DNA of 36,354 bases, taken from assembly GCF_949282365.1 (NCBI RefSeq), contig NZ_CASDOY010000014.1, positions 1-36,354 on the forward strand. Reading direction: 5' to 3'. The notes beneath the pieces were generated by a model, which made no database searches, was not told the DNA's origin, and was given only the letters and a program-made list of their open reading frames with translations. The number at the start of each line of letters is the position of its first letter. The stretch's first letter is position 1. The position numbers were made by a program, and so were the translations under genes. The DNA is from an uncultured Desulfovibrio sp. Lineage in GTDB: Bacteria; Desulfobacterota; Desulfovibrionia; Desulfovibrionales; Desulfovibrionaceae. Of this stretch, positions 7,204-13,858 are shown piece by piece.

Positions 7204-9770
7204 CAGCCAAAGACATGAGCGTGCCCGGGCCGGAACGGCAGGATGCCCTGCCCCTGATCGTGGGGATGGGGGCCTCGGCGGGAGGCCTGGAGGCCCTCCA
7301 GCAGTTTTTTGCCTGCATGCCCGACAACAGCGGGCTCGCCTTCGTGGTCATCCAGCACCTTTCGCCGGATTACAAGAGCCTGATGGCCGAGATCCTGGGC
7401 AAGTACACCACCATGATGGTGCTGCAGGCGGAAAACGGCATGGAGGTGGAGCCGAACACCGTCTATCTCATCCCGCCCAAGAAGAACATGACGCTGAAAG
7501 ACGGCAGGCTCCAGCTCACCGATTATGCCCACGGCGCCATCAACCATCCCATAGACATTTTCTTTTCCTCCCTTGCGGAGGAAAGACGGGAACTTTCCCT
7601 GGCTGTGGTCTTTTCCGGTACCGGTTCGGACGGGACGAGCGGCATCAAGTCCATCAAGGAACACGGCGGGCTCGTGCTGGTGCAGGAGCCGAAGAGCGCC
7701 AAGTTCGACGGCATGCCCCGGAGCGCCATCAACACCGGCATCGCGGACTTCATCCTGCCTCCGCGCGAGCTGGCCGAGGAGATCCTCAATTTCTCCAATT
7801 ATCCGGTGCTGTCCGTCGTTTCCGAGGACGCCCCCTTCCCCGCAGATAACGAGGACATCCTCGCCCACATCTACATGCTGCTCAAGCAGGTCAGCGGCGT
7901 GGACTTTACGCACTACAAGCGCAACACCGTGCTGCGGCGCATCGAGCGGCGCATGGTGGTCACCCACTGCCCCACGCCCGCCCGCTTCGTCCGTCTGCTG
8001 GAAGAGAACAGGAACGAGGCCAGCCTGCTGGTCAAGGACATCCTCATCGGCGTGACCAAGTTTTTCCGCGACGCGGAATTTTTTGAAAAGCTGAAGTATT
8101 CCGCCATCTACAGCATCGTGGAGCACAGCGACGAGTCCGAGCCCATCCGCGTGTGGAGCGCGGGCTGCTCCACCGGCGAGGAAGCCTATTCCCTGGCCAT
8201 ACTCTTTCACGAGGTACTGGAGGAAAAGCGCCTGCGCCGCGACATCAAGATCTTCGCCACGGACGTGGACACCAAGGCCATCGAACAGGCGGGCAGGGGG
8301 CTGTTCCCGGAAAGCATCACCGACGACGTGTCTTCCGAACGGCTGGCCAAATACTTCATCAAGCGGAACGAACAGTATCAGATTTCCAAGGAAATCAGAA
8401 AGATGATTATCTTCGCGCCGCACAACATGCTCTCCGATCCGCCCTTCGGCAAACTGGAACTCATCTGCTGCCGCAATGTGCTCATCTATTTCCAGCCCGT
8501 GCTGCAAAAGGGGCTGTTCGCCATCTTCCATGCTGCGCTCAAGAACGGGGGCTATCTCTTCCTCGGCAAGAGCGAGACCGCCAGCGAGTACAGCAAGGTC
8601 TTCACCCCCCTGTCCATCGCGGAAAAGATCTATGTGCACAGGAGCGACGGCAAGATGGACGATCTCATGCCACCGGTGTTCAACATCCCCAAGATACAGA
8701 CCACCATGCCCAGCGCCTCGAGCCTGGCCCAGCGCGAGGAGAGCAATTTCGCGCTGGAAAGCATCTACACCCGCTTCTTGGAAAGGTTCCTGCCCGCCTC
8801 CGTCATCCTCGACGAGCAGAACAACGTCATCCATTTCTTCGGCAATTATTCGGATTATCTGAATATCGCCGTGGGCAAGGCCACGTTCAACTTTTTCTCT
8901 CTCGTCAACAAGGACATCAATCTGGTCTCCTCCACGGCCATCAACCGCTGCCGTGTGGAACGCTGCGCCGTCACTTATACCGGCATCTCCGTGGATACGC
9001 CCGCGGGGCGCAGGATGATCGACCTTTCCGTGCAGCCCATCCTGGATTCCTCGTCCATCCATACCGGCCTGCTGGCCATCCTCTTCGTGGAGCAGCGTTC
9101 CCTGCCCCTGGAAGGCCTGACTGAAAAGTACGACATCAACACCACCGCCGCCCAGCGCATCACCGACCTGGAACACGAGCTGCAAGTCTCCCAGAACGAG
9201 CTGCGTTCCACCATCGGCGAGCTGGAGACCGTCAACGAGGAACTGCAGGCCGCCAACGAGGAACTGCTGACCGCCAACGAAGAGCTGCAGAGTTCCAATG
9301 AGGAACTGCAGTCCGTCAATGAGGAACTCTATACCGTCAACTCCGAGTTCCAGCAGAAGCTCGACGAGTTGACCATGATGACCAACGATCTGTCCAACTT
9401 CCTGTCCTCCACCATGATCGGCATCCTCTTCGTGGACAGCAGGCTCAACATCCGCAAGTTCACGGAGTATATCGGCCGGGAATTCCAGCTTGTCAGCCAG
9501 GACGTGGACAGGCCCATCCAGATCTTCGCGCACAGCTTCCCGGAAGAGGACATCGTCAAGGATGCCCAGAACGTGCTCAAGACCCTGGCGCCCATCGACA
9601 GGGAAGTCACCGGCATGAACGGACGCTTCTATACCATGCGCATAGCTCCTTACCGGACCACGGAGAACAACATCCGCGGCCTGGTTATCACCGTCATCGA
9701 CAGCCTGGGCGCGGGCCGGGAGCGCGACGTGCAGGCGGCGGAGGCCGGGGCCGGGAGCCAGAAGGCATAG
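7200..9770 (+). CDS. CheB-CheR-PAS hybrid chemotaxis-type protein
   Basis: An 856-aa fusion. CheB methylesterase domain at about 18-200 with the Ser26-His53-Asp144 triad (GASAGG, IQHLSP, SGTGSDG). CheR methyltransferase at about 215-480 with the SAM loop VWSAGCSTGEEAYS near 318-331 and RNVLIYF near 425. A linker or PAS-like unit is followed by a coiled coil (about 650-725) built from NEEL heptads, then a C-terminal PAS (about 730-850). It lacks both the N-terminal receiver of classical CheB and the C-terminal histidine kinase found in many members of this hybrid family. It starts inside the stop of the c-di-GMP gene (ATGA) with a good AAGGAG site. No MCP, CheA or CheW lies in the window, so it may act in a non-flagellar sensory pathway tied to c-di-GMP; that role is inferred. 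Confidence 0.94.
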   Translation: MTAKDMSVPGPERQDALPLIVGMGASAGGLEALQQFFACMPDNSGLAFVVIQHLSPDYKSLMAEILGKYTTMMVLQAENGMEVEPNTVYLIPPKKNMTLKDGRLQLTDYAHGAINHPIDIFFSSLAEERRELSLAVVFSGTGSDGTSGIKSIKEHGGLVLVQEPKSAKFDGMPRSAINTGIADFILPPRELAEEILNFSNYPVLSVVSEDAPFPADNEDILAHIYMLLKQVSGVDFTHYKRNTVLRRIERRMVVTHCPTPARFVRLLEENRNEASLLVKDILIGVTKFFRDAEFFEKLKYSAIYSIVEHSDESEPIRVWSAGCSTGEEAYSLAILFHEVLEEKRLRRDIKIFATDVDTKAIEQAGRGLFPESITDDVSSERLAKYFIKRNEQYQISKEIRKMIIFAPHNMLSDPPFGKLELICCRNVLIYFQPVLQKGLFAIFHAALKNGGYLFLGKSETASEYSKVFTPLSIAEKIYVHRSDGKMDDLMPPVFNIPKIQTTMPSASSLAQREESNFALESIYTRFLERFLPASVILDEQNNVIHFFGNYSDYLNIAVGKATFNFFSLVNKDINLVSSTAINRCRVERCAVTYTGISVDTPAGRRMIDLSVQPILDSSSIHTGLLAILFVEQRSLPLEGLTEKYDINTTAAQRITDLEHELQVSQNELRSTIGELETVNEELQAANEELLTANEELQSSNEELQSVNEELYTVNSEFQQKLDELTMMTNDLSNFLSSTMIGILFVDSRLNIRKFTEYIGREFQLVSQDVDRPIQIFAHSFPEEDIVKDAQNVLKTLAPIDREVTGMNGRFYTMRIAPYRTTENNIRGLVITVIDSLGAGRERDVQAAEAGAGSQKA
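9234..9341 (+). repeat. In-gene 21-nt repeats encoding NEEL heptads
   Basis: Five Asn-Glu-Glu-Leu units start at 9234, 9255, 9276, 9297 and 9318, exactly 21 nt apart, with a sixth degenerate unit (NSEF) at 9339. They encode a continuous heptad coiled coil (residues about 679-714) between the CheR part and the terminal PAS, typical of a signalling helix. Confidence 0.9.
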
Positions 9771-9990
9771 CCCCGCGCAAAGGAGGGCCTGCCGGGCAGC
9801 TCATCGTCCTGTTTCCGGCGGGGCGTCGCAGATGCGGGACAGCGGTCTTGTCTGCAGTCCGTGGACGGTTGCAAAGCATGCGGCCCATTCCCCTTGACGG
9901 GAGTAGGCCCGCTTTTTGCGCTGGAGGAGGTGTGCCGGCAGGACCAGAGGGCGGGACGTCCCGCGGCGGGCGAAGGAGGCTGTGACCGGC

Positions 9991-10034
9991 AAAAGGGAAC
10001 GGCAGGCTGTCCGCAATGCGGGGCAGCCTGCCGT
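9991..10034 (-). terminator. tRNA terminator
   Basis: Downstream of the tRNA on the minus strand. An 11-bp perfect stem (9999-10009 with 10024-10034) holds a smaller inner stem (CCGC/GCGG), and the minus strand continues TCCCTTTT. It sits five bases beyond the encoded CCA end. Confidence 0.85.
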
Positions 10035-10039
10035 AAATA

Positions 10040-10115
10040 TGGTGGGCCCACCAGGACTTGAACCTGGGACCTGCCGGTTATGAGCCGGAGGCTCTACCAA
10101 CTGAGCTATAGGCCC
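10040..10115 (-). tRNA. tRNA with CAU anticodon, probably tRNA-Ile2 (lysidine type)
   Basis: A 76-nt cloverleaf including an encoded CCA. Acceptor GGGCCTA pairs with TGGGCCC, D stem GCTC/GAGC, anticodon loop CTCATAA, T stem CCAGG/CCTGG. It is not the initiator, because pair 1-72 is G-C and the anticodon stem lacks three G-C pairs. Between elongator Met and Ile2, the acceptor pairs C4-G69 and C5-G68 match the positive determinants known for TilS, which converts C34 to lysidine, while E. coli elongator tRNA-Met has U-A and A-U there. Automatic callers will probably label it Met. One mismatch (T27-C43) closes the anticodon stem. It has its own promoter and terminator. Confidence 0.95.
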
Positions 10116-10128
10116 GTGAGGGAAGCGA

Positions 10129-10158
10129 ACTATAGCCGGAAGGTCGCGTCGCGGTCAA
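10129..10158 (-). promoter_or_regulatory. Strong sigma-70 promoter of the tRNA
   Basis: Read on the minus strand: TTGACC (10158-10153), an 18-nt spacer, TATAGT (10134-10129). Both hexamers match five of six consensus bases. Transcription would start a few bases before the mature 5' end at 10115. Confidence 0.85.
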
Positions 10159-10234
10159 GCCCTTCCGGGGACGGGACCGGCTCCTGCCGCCCGCCGGAGT
10201 GATCCGGGCAAAGGAAAACAGGTCCCCCGCATCA

Positions 10235-10314
10235 GGCGCGGCCGGCGGCACCAGCGATCAGGCGGCGGATTTTCCTGTCATGCCATCGCCGCAGGGCGCG
10301 GCCGGCGGCACCAG
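10235..10314. repeat. Two 20-nt direct repeats at 60-nt pitch
   Basis: GGCGCGGCCGGCGGCACCAG occurs exactly at 10235-10254 and again at 10295-10314 in the non-coding stretch 10159-10400, which otherwise holds no gene that I can support. The 60-nt pitch recalls a repeat-spacer unit, but only two copies are visible. Confidence 0.7.
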
Positions 10315-10400
10315 TACGCGGGCCATGGCGCTGGTGCAGGGAGCCCCGGGGCAGCGCCGGAAGCTGTCCCGCGGCTTCCGCCACAGCCCCGTGAGAACGC

Positions 10401-10435
10401 TTCGGGGCTGCCCGCACAGCACGGACAGCCCCGAA
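10401..10435 (-). terminator. Hairpin downstream of sufB
   Basis: A perfect 10-bp stem TTCGGGGCTG/CAGCCCCGAA (10401-10410 with 10426-10435) with a 15-nt loop, 26 nt beyond the sufB stop. There is no T run on the minus side, so it may protect or slow the 3' end of the message rather than act as a classical intrinsic terminator. Confidence 0.5.
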
Positions 10436-10460
10436 AAAAGGGGAGCGGAGCGCACCGGGC

Positions 10461-11624
10461 CTACATGGCGCCGCCGGCGTCCAGCTTGCTGATCTGTTCG
10501 TCCATGGCCTTTTGCAGGGGCGCGGGCAGGCCCATGATGTCCACGTTGAGGAAGCCGCGCACGATGGTGGAGGTGGCTTCGTCCTCGTCCAGGCCGCGGG
10601 CCATGAGGTATTCGATCTCTTCCTGGGCGATCTTGCCCACGGCGGCTTCGTGGGAGAGCTCCACGCCGTCGCGGCAGCTGTCCAGTTCGGGGATGGCGTG
10701 CACGCGGCCGCCGCCCACGATGAGGCCCTTGCATTCCAGGTGGCCCTTGACCGGCGTGGCCGAAGCGCCGATGAAGCCGCGGTTGATGATGGTGCCGCCG
10801 GTGGTCAGGGTACGGGAGATGATCTCGCCGCGGGTGTGGGGCGCGTTGAGGTGGATGGCGCTGCCGCTGTCCACATGGGAGCCCGTGGGCGTCACGATGA
10901 CCGAATTGAAGGTGGCCACGGCCCCTTCGCCGTTCAGGTCGATGCGCGGATAGGATTCCAGGCTGCCCACGCTCTTGAGCAGGATGTAGTTGTTCTGGAA
11001 CACGCCCCCGGCTTCCACCACGCCCGCCGAGCGCGGCCGCACGGTGGTGGAGTCGCCCCAGTTGTGGATCATGGTGAAGGTCAGCTTGCCGCCCTTTTCC
11101 ACATAGTATTCGGTGATGCCCAGGTGGGCGGCGTCGTTGCTGTGCTGGGAGGTGGCGCAGCCGCCCAGGATGTTGAGCTCGGCGCCTTCTTCCACCACCA
11201 CGATGTTGTGCACGGCCTGCCCGGCGGCATTGCCCTTGATGAACATGCAGGACTGCACGGGCTGGCTGATCTTCACGCCCTTGCGGGCGCGCACGAAATA
11301 GCCGCCGTTGAGGCGCTCGTGGGCCATGCGGGTGATCTCGTCCTTGTTGGGGTCGAGCAGTTTCCAGTAGTACTGGGGCAGGCCGTCGAACTTCTTGAGG
11401 GCCGCGCGGATGTCCATGAGATCCAGGCCTTCCTGCCGGGTGGTGCAGTGCACGTCGGCATGGTTGAGCTGCATGAAGGCGCCGCTGACCTTGGTGTCAT
11501 GCACGTCGATGCCGGCCAGCACCAGCCGCTGCTGGTCTTCCTGGGGCAGGCGGGTCAGGTCGTCGATGGGCGCGGCGTTCTCGCCGCCGCTGAAGTCGAA
11601 ACGGGAAAGGTCGATGCTGCTCAT
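10461..11624 (-). CDS. sufB: SufB/SufD family Fe-S cluster scaffold subunit
   Basis: A 387-aa SufBD-family protein: a right-handed parallel beta-helix core followed by the C-terminal signature ELSHEAAVGKIAQEEIEYLMARG. It is shorter than canonical SufB (about 480-495 aa). Only one SufBD gene is present beside sufC, so this is the two-gene minimal type (SMS, SmsCB) found in archaea and anaerobes, in which one protein supplies both SufB and SufD roles. Cysteines within HLECKGLIVGG and DSCRDGVELSHE are candidate cluster or sulfur ligands. The start ATG at 11624 overlaps the sufC stop in an ATGA; an upstream in-frame start inside sufC would add a non-homologous tail. It assembles Fe-S clusters together with SufC in the cytosol. 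Confidence 0.92.
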   Translation of the reverse strand: MSSIDLSRFDFSGGENAAPIDDLTRLPQEDQQRLVLAGIDVHDTKVSGAFMQLNHADVHCTTRQEGLDLMDIRAALKKFDGLPQYYWKLLDPNKDEITRMAHERLNGGYFVRARKGVKISQPVQSCMFIKGNAAGQAVHNIVVVEEGAELNILGGCATSQHSNDAAHLGITEYYVEKGGKLTFTMIHNWGDSTTVRPRSAGVVEAGGVFQNNYILLKSVGSLESYPRIDLNGEGAVATFNSVIVTPTGSHVDSGSAIHLNAPHTRGEIISRTLTTGGTIINRGFIGASATPVKGHLECKGLIVGGGRVHAIPELDSCRDGVELSHEAAVGKIAQEEIEYLMARGLDEDEATSTIVRGFLNVDIMGLPAPLQKAMDEQISKLDAGGAM

Positions 11625-12415
11625 GCCAGGGGAGCCTCCGCGATTTTGCCGTACATGTCGCCCGCCAGACAGCGCAGGCATTCCTGGTAGCCGTGCTGGG
11701 CGATGTGGTCGAGGATGACGCGCGGGCGCGCCTCACAGCAGAGCTTGCCGTGATACATGACCTGTCCGCGGTCGGCGTTGACGTATTCCAGGATGTGGCC
11801 GGTATGGGTGATGATGAGCCCGCTGGTGGAACGCTTGCGCCCCTGCTCGCGCAGGGTGGCGCTACAGCAGTCGGGCACGCCGTCCAGCAGCTTGCGCACG
11901 GTCTTGCCCACCAGGGCCATGTTTTCCAGATCCACGCCCGATTCCGGCTCGTCGAAGAGCAGCAGGCTGGGCTGCTGGGCCATGAGCTGCAGCAGCTCGG
12001 AGCGCTTGATCTCGCCGCCGGAGAAACCGGCGTTGACATCGCGGTCGAGGAAGGCGTCGAAATGCACACGTTTGGCCATGGCGGGGATGTCCATCTCGCG
12101 GCCGCGGCCGCACAGTTCCACCATCTTGCCCGTGGGCAGGCCGTGGATGGTGGGCGGGCGCTGGAAGGACATGCCGATGCCCAGGCGGGCGCGCTCGTAC
12201 ATGGGCGCGTGGGTGATGTCGTGGCCCTTGAAGATGATCTTGCCCCGGGTCACCTCATAGCCGGAAAAGCCCATCAGCGTCATGAGCAGGGTGGTCTTGC
12301 CGGAGCCGTTGGGGCCGAACAGGATAAAGGTTTCGCCCGCTTCCACCTTCAGGTCGATGCCCTTGAGCACCGGCGTGCCGTGGACGGAAACGTGCAGGTC
12401 TTGGATTTCAAGCAT
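11621..12415 (-). CDS. sufC: SufC ATPase
   Basis: A 264-aa soluble ABC-type ATPase that drives conformational changes of the SufBD scaffold during Fe-S cluster assembly. Walker A GPNGSGKTT is at 34-42, the SufC-type signature FSGGEIKRSELLQL at 131-144 (LSGGEKKRNEILQ in the E. coli family member), Walker B LLLFDEPESGVD at 151-162, and the H-loop histidine within IITHTGH. No transporter permease is nearby, supporting SufC rather than a transport ATPase. ATG 12415 is chosen because GAGGG lies six bases upstream; a TTG four codons earlier is less likely. It is translationally coupled to sufB by a 4-nt overlap. No sufS, sufE, sufU or iscR-like gene is in the window, so the sulfur donor is encoded elsewhere. 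Confidence 0.94.
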   Translation of the reverse strand: MLEIQDLHVSVHGTPVLKGIDLKVEAGETFILFGPNGSGKTTLLMTLMGFSGYEVTRGKIIFKGHDITHAPMYERARLGIGMSFQRPPTIHGLPTGKMVELCGRGREMDIPAMAKRVHFDAFLDRDVNAGFSGGEIKRSELLQLMAQQPSLLLFDEPESGVDLENMALVGKTVRKLLDGVPDCCSATLREQGRKRSTSGLIITHTGHILEYVNADRGQVMYHGKLCCEARPRVILDHIAQHGYQECLRCLAGDMYGKIAEAPLA

Positions 12416-12467
12416 TGCTTCCCTCAATTATGCCGGAAGAGCGGTCCCTTGCGGGAGCCCGGCGGGC

Positions 12468-12794
12468 TTACTGGTCCTGGGGCTCGGTTTCGCCCAGATA
12501 TTCCATGACGTCGTAGTGCACATGATCCAGCACATGGGTCAGGTAGGAGACACATTCGTCGCCCACGGCGTGGCTCAGCAGGTCCACGATGAAGGCCGCG
12601 CGCTTGGCGTTGACCAGGGCGGTATGGCCGGGATCGCCGTCGTCGGGGATGGCGCTGACGGTCTCGTGGAAGGCCAGCAGGTCGTCCTCGGTCAGGTGTT
12701 TGATGGGCTGGGGCTCGTCGTTGATGTGGGGGATGCCTTCCCGCAGTTCCAGCATGACGGGAGTGCCGTGCATGATCGCGATGCAGACTTGCAT
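12468..12794 (-). CDS. Small conserved-looking protein heading the suf operon
   Basis: A 108-aa acidic soluble protein, not recognised. It lies 52 nt upstream of sufC in the same direction and is probably its operon partner. The sequence is rich in His and Asp in the C-terminal half (LTHVLDHVHYDVMEYLGE) and has Cys near the N-terminus (MQVCIAIMHG) and in GDECVSYL, which could bind metal. The predicted fold is short beta strands (CIAIMHGTPVMLEL) followed by helices. There is no signal peptide or membrane segment. The start at 12794 has GAGG ten bases upstream; a later ATG at 12773 lacks a ribosome site. A role in Fe-S assembly or metal delivery is suggested only by position. Confidence 0.8.
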   Translation of the reverse strand: MQVCIAIMHGTPVMLELREGIPHINDEPQPIKHLTEDDLLAFHETVSAIPDDGDPGHTALVNAKRAAFIVDLLSHAVGDECVSYLTHVLDHVHYDVMEYLGETEPQDQ

Positions 12795-12990
12795 GATAGT
12801 GTTACCTCGCTATGAAGTTGGGGGCATAGTGGCAAACTTGGGGGGCCATGTCCAGAGGCTCTCCCGGGGCGGAACGCTTGCTCGCGACGGGCCGGCGGTC
12901 CCGTGCCTTCCGCAGTAGAAGATGGGGACGCGACGGCAAAAGGCAAGGGGCGGGCCTGATTTTGGCCGGGCTGCGGCGCGGGCGGCGGGC

Positions 12991-13020
12991 AAAAAAAAGG
13001 CCGGGGCAGGGCCCCGGCCT
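12991..13020 (-). terminator. adk intrinsic terminator
   Basis: On the minus strand, a perfect 10-bp stem AGGCCGGGGC/GCCCCGGCCT (13020-13011 with 13007-12998) with a 3-nt loop is followed by a run of T (12997-12991). It lies 18 nt beyond the adk stop and separates adk from the suf genes. Confidence 0.93.
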
Positions 13021-13037
13021 GAAGCGGCGGATGCTGG

Positions 13038-13709
13038 CTAGCTCAGCTGGGAGATAAGGGTCTCCTTGATGGAGTCGATGGAGCCTTCGCCGTTGAGTTC
13101 GATGTACTTGGTCTTGCCTTCGGCAGCCAGGTTCTTGAAGAAGTAGGCCGCGGCCAGGGTGCCGTTCTCGGTGTTGTAGTAGATGTCGTGGCGCTTGTTG
13201 ATGGCGGCTTCGTCCTGGTCGTCGGAACGGGTGGAGAGCTCACCGCCACAGACGCGGCACTTGTCGCCGTTGGGCTTGATGGCGTCGATGAAGATGTTGT
13301 TGGGATGGTTGTTGTTTTCCTTGCACAGGCGACGGCCCATGATGCGGTTCTTGGCGATCTCGCGGGGCAGGAGGATCTCGATGACGTAATCCAGCTGCAG
13401 CCCTTCGGCCTGCAGGGCTTCCCACAGTTTCTGGGCCTGCACCATGTTGCGGGGGAAGCCGTCCAGCAGCCAGCCGTCCTTGCCCTTGGTCTTCAGGGTC
13501 TCCAGCACCATGGGGATGGTGATGTCGTCGGGCACCAGGTCGCCGCGGTCGATGTATTCCTTGGCCTTCTTGCCCAGTTCGGTACCGCCGCCGATGTGTT
13601 CGCGGAAGATGGCGCCGGATTCGATGTGCGCAAGATTGTATTTGGCTTTGACCAGATTGCCCTGGGTGCCCTTGCCGCTGCCGTTGGGACCAAAGATGAG
13701 GATGTTCAT
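13038..13709 (-). CDS. adk: Adenylate kinase with metal-binding LID
   Basis: A 223-aa cytosolic enzyme, ATP + AMP = 2 ADP. The P-loop GPNGSGKGTQ is at 7-16, the AMP-site DGFPRN at 83-88, and the LID arginines are present (GRRLC, STRSDD). The LID carries C129-x5-H135-x15-C151-x2-C154, the exact spacing and numbering reported for the D. gigas enzyme, which binds Zn, Co or Fe there. This His-for-Cys variant supports a Desulfovibrio origin. ATG 13709 is preceded by AAGGAG; the frame extends upstream without homology. It is monocistronic, with a TTGACA promoter upstream and an intrinsic terminator downstream. Confidence 0.97.
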   Translation of the reverse strand: MNILIFGPNGSGKGTQGNLVKAKYNLAHIESGAIFREHIGGGTELGKKAKEYIDRGDLVPDDITIPMVLETLKTKGKDGWLLDGFPRNMVQAQKLWEALQAEGLQLDYVIEILLPREIAKNRIMGRRLCKENNNHPNNIFIDAIKPNGDKCRVCGGELSTRSDDQDEAAINKRHDIYYNTENGTLAAAYFFKNLAAEGKTKYIELNGEGSIDSIKETLISQLS

Positions 13710-13767
13710 GGCGCTTCTCCTTATGACGGACCGTTGTTGGATTGTGCAAAAAAGAACAGATACGGCA

Positions 13768-13796
13768 TCTCTACCCTTTGCGGTCCATTCTGTCAA
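13768..13796 (-). promoter_or_regulatory. adk promoter
   Basis: Minus strand: a perfect TTGACA (13796-13791), a 17-nt spacer, and TAGAGA (13773-13768) as a weak -10. The start would lie about 50 nt before the adk ATG. Confidence 0.65.
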
Positions 13797-13858
13797 CGGG
13801 GCCGGGAAAGTGCAAGGCCTTTTCGCCGGAAAAGTGCGTGTGCCCGCGCCGGGGGGCC

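Noticed and set aside
7122..9533. 803-codon minus-strand open frame
   Set aside because: Antisense shadow of the CheB-CheR gene, whose motifs are unambiguous on the plus strand.
10040..10115. Initiator tRNA-fMet
   Set aside because: Pair 1-72 is G-C and the anticodon stem lacks the three consecutive G-C pairs of initiators.
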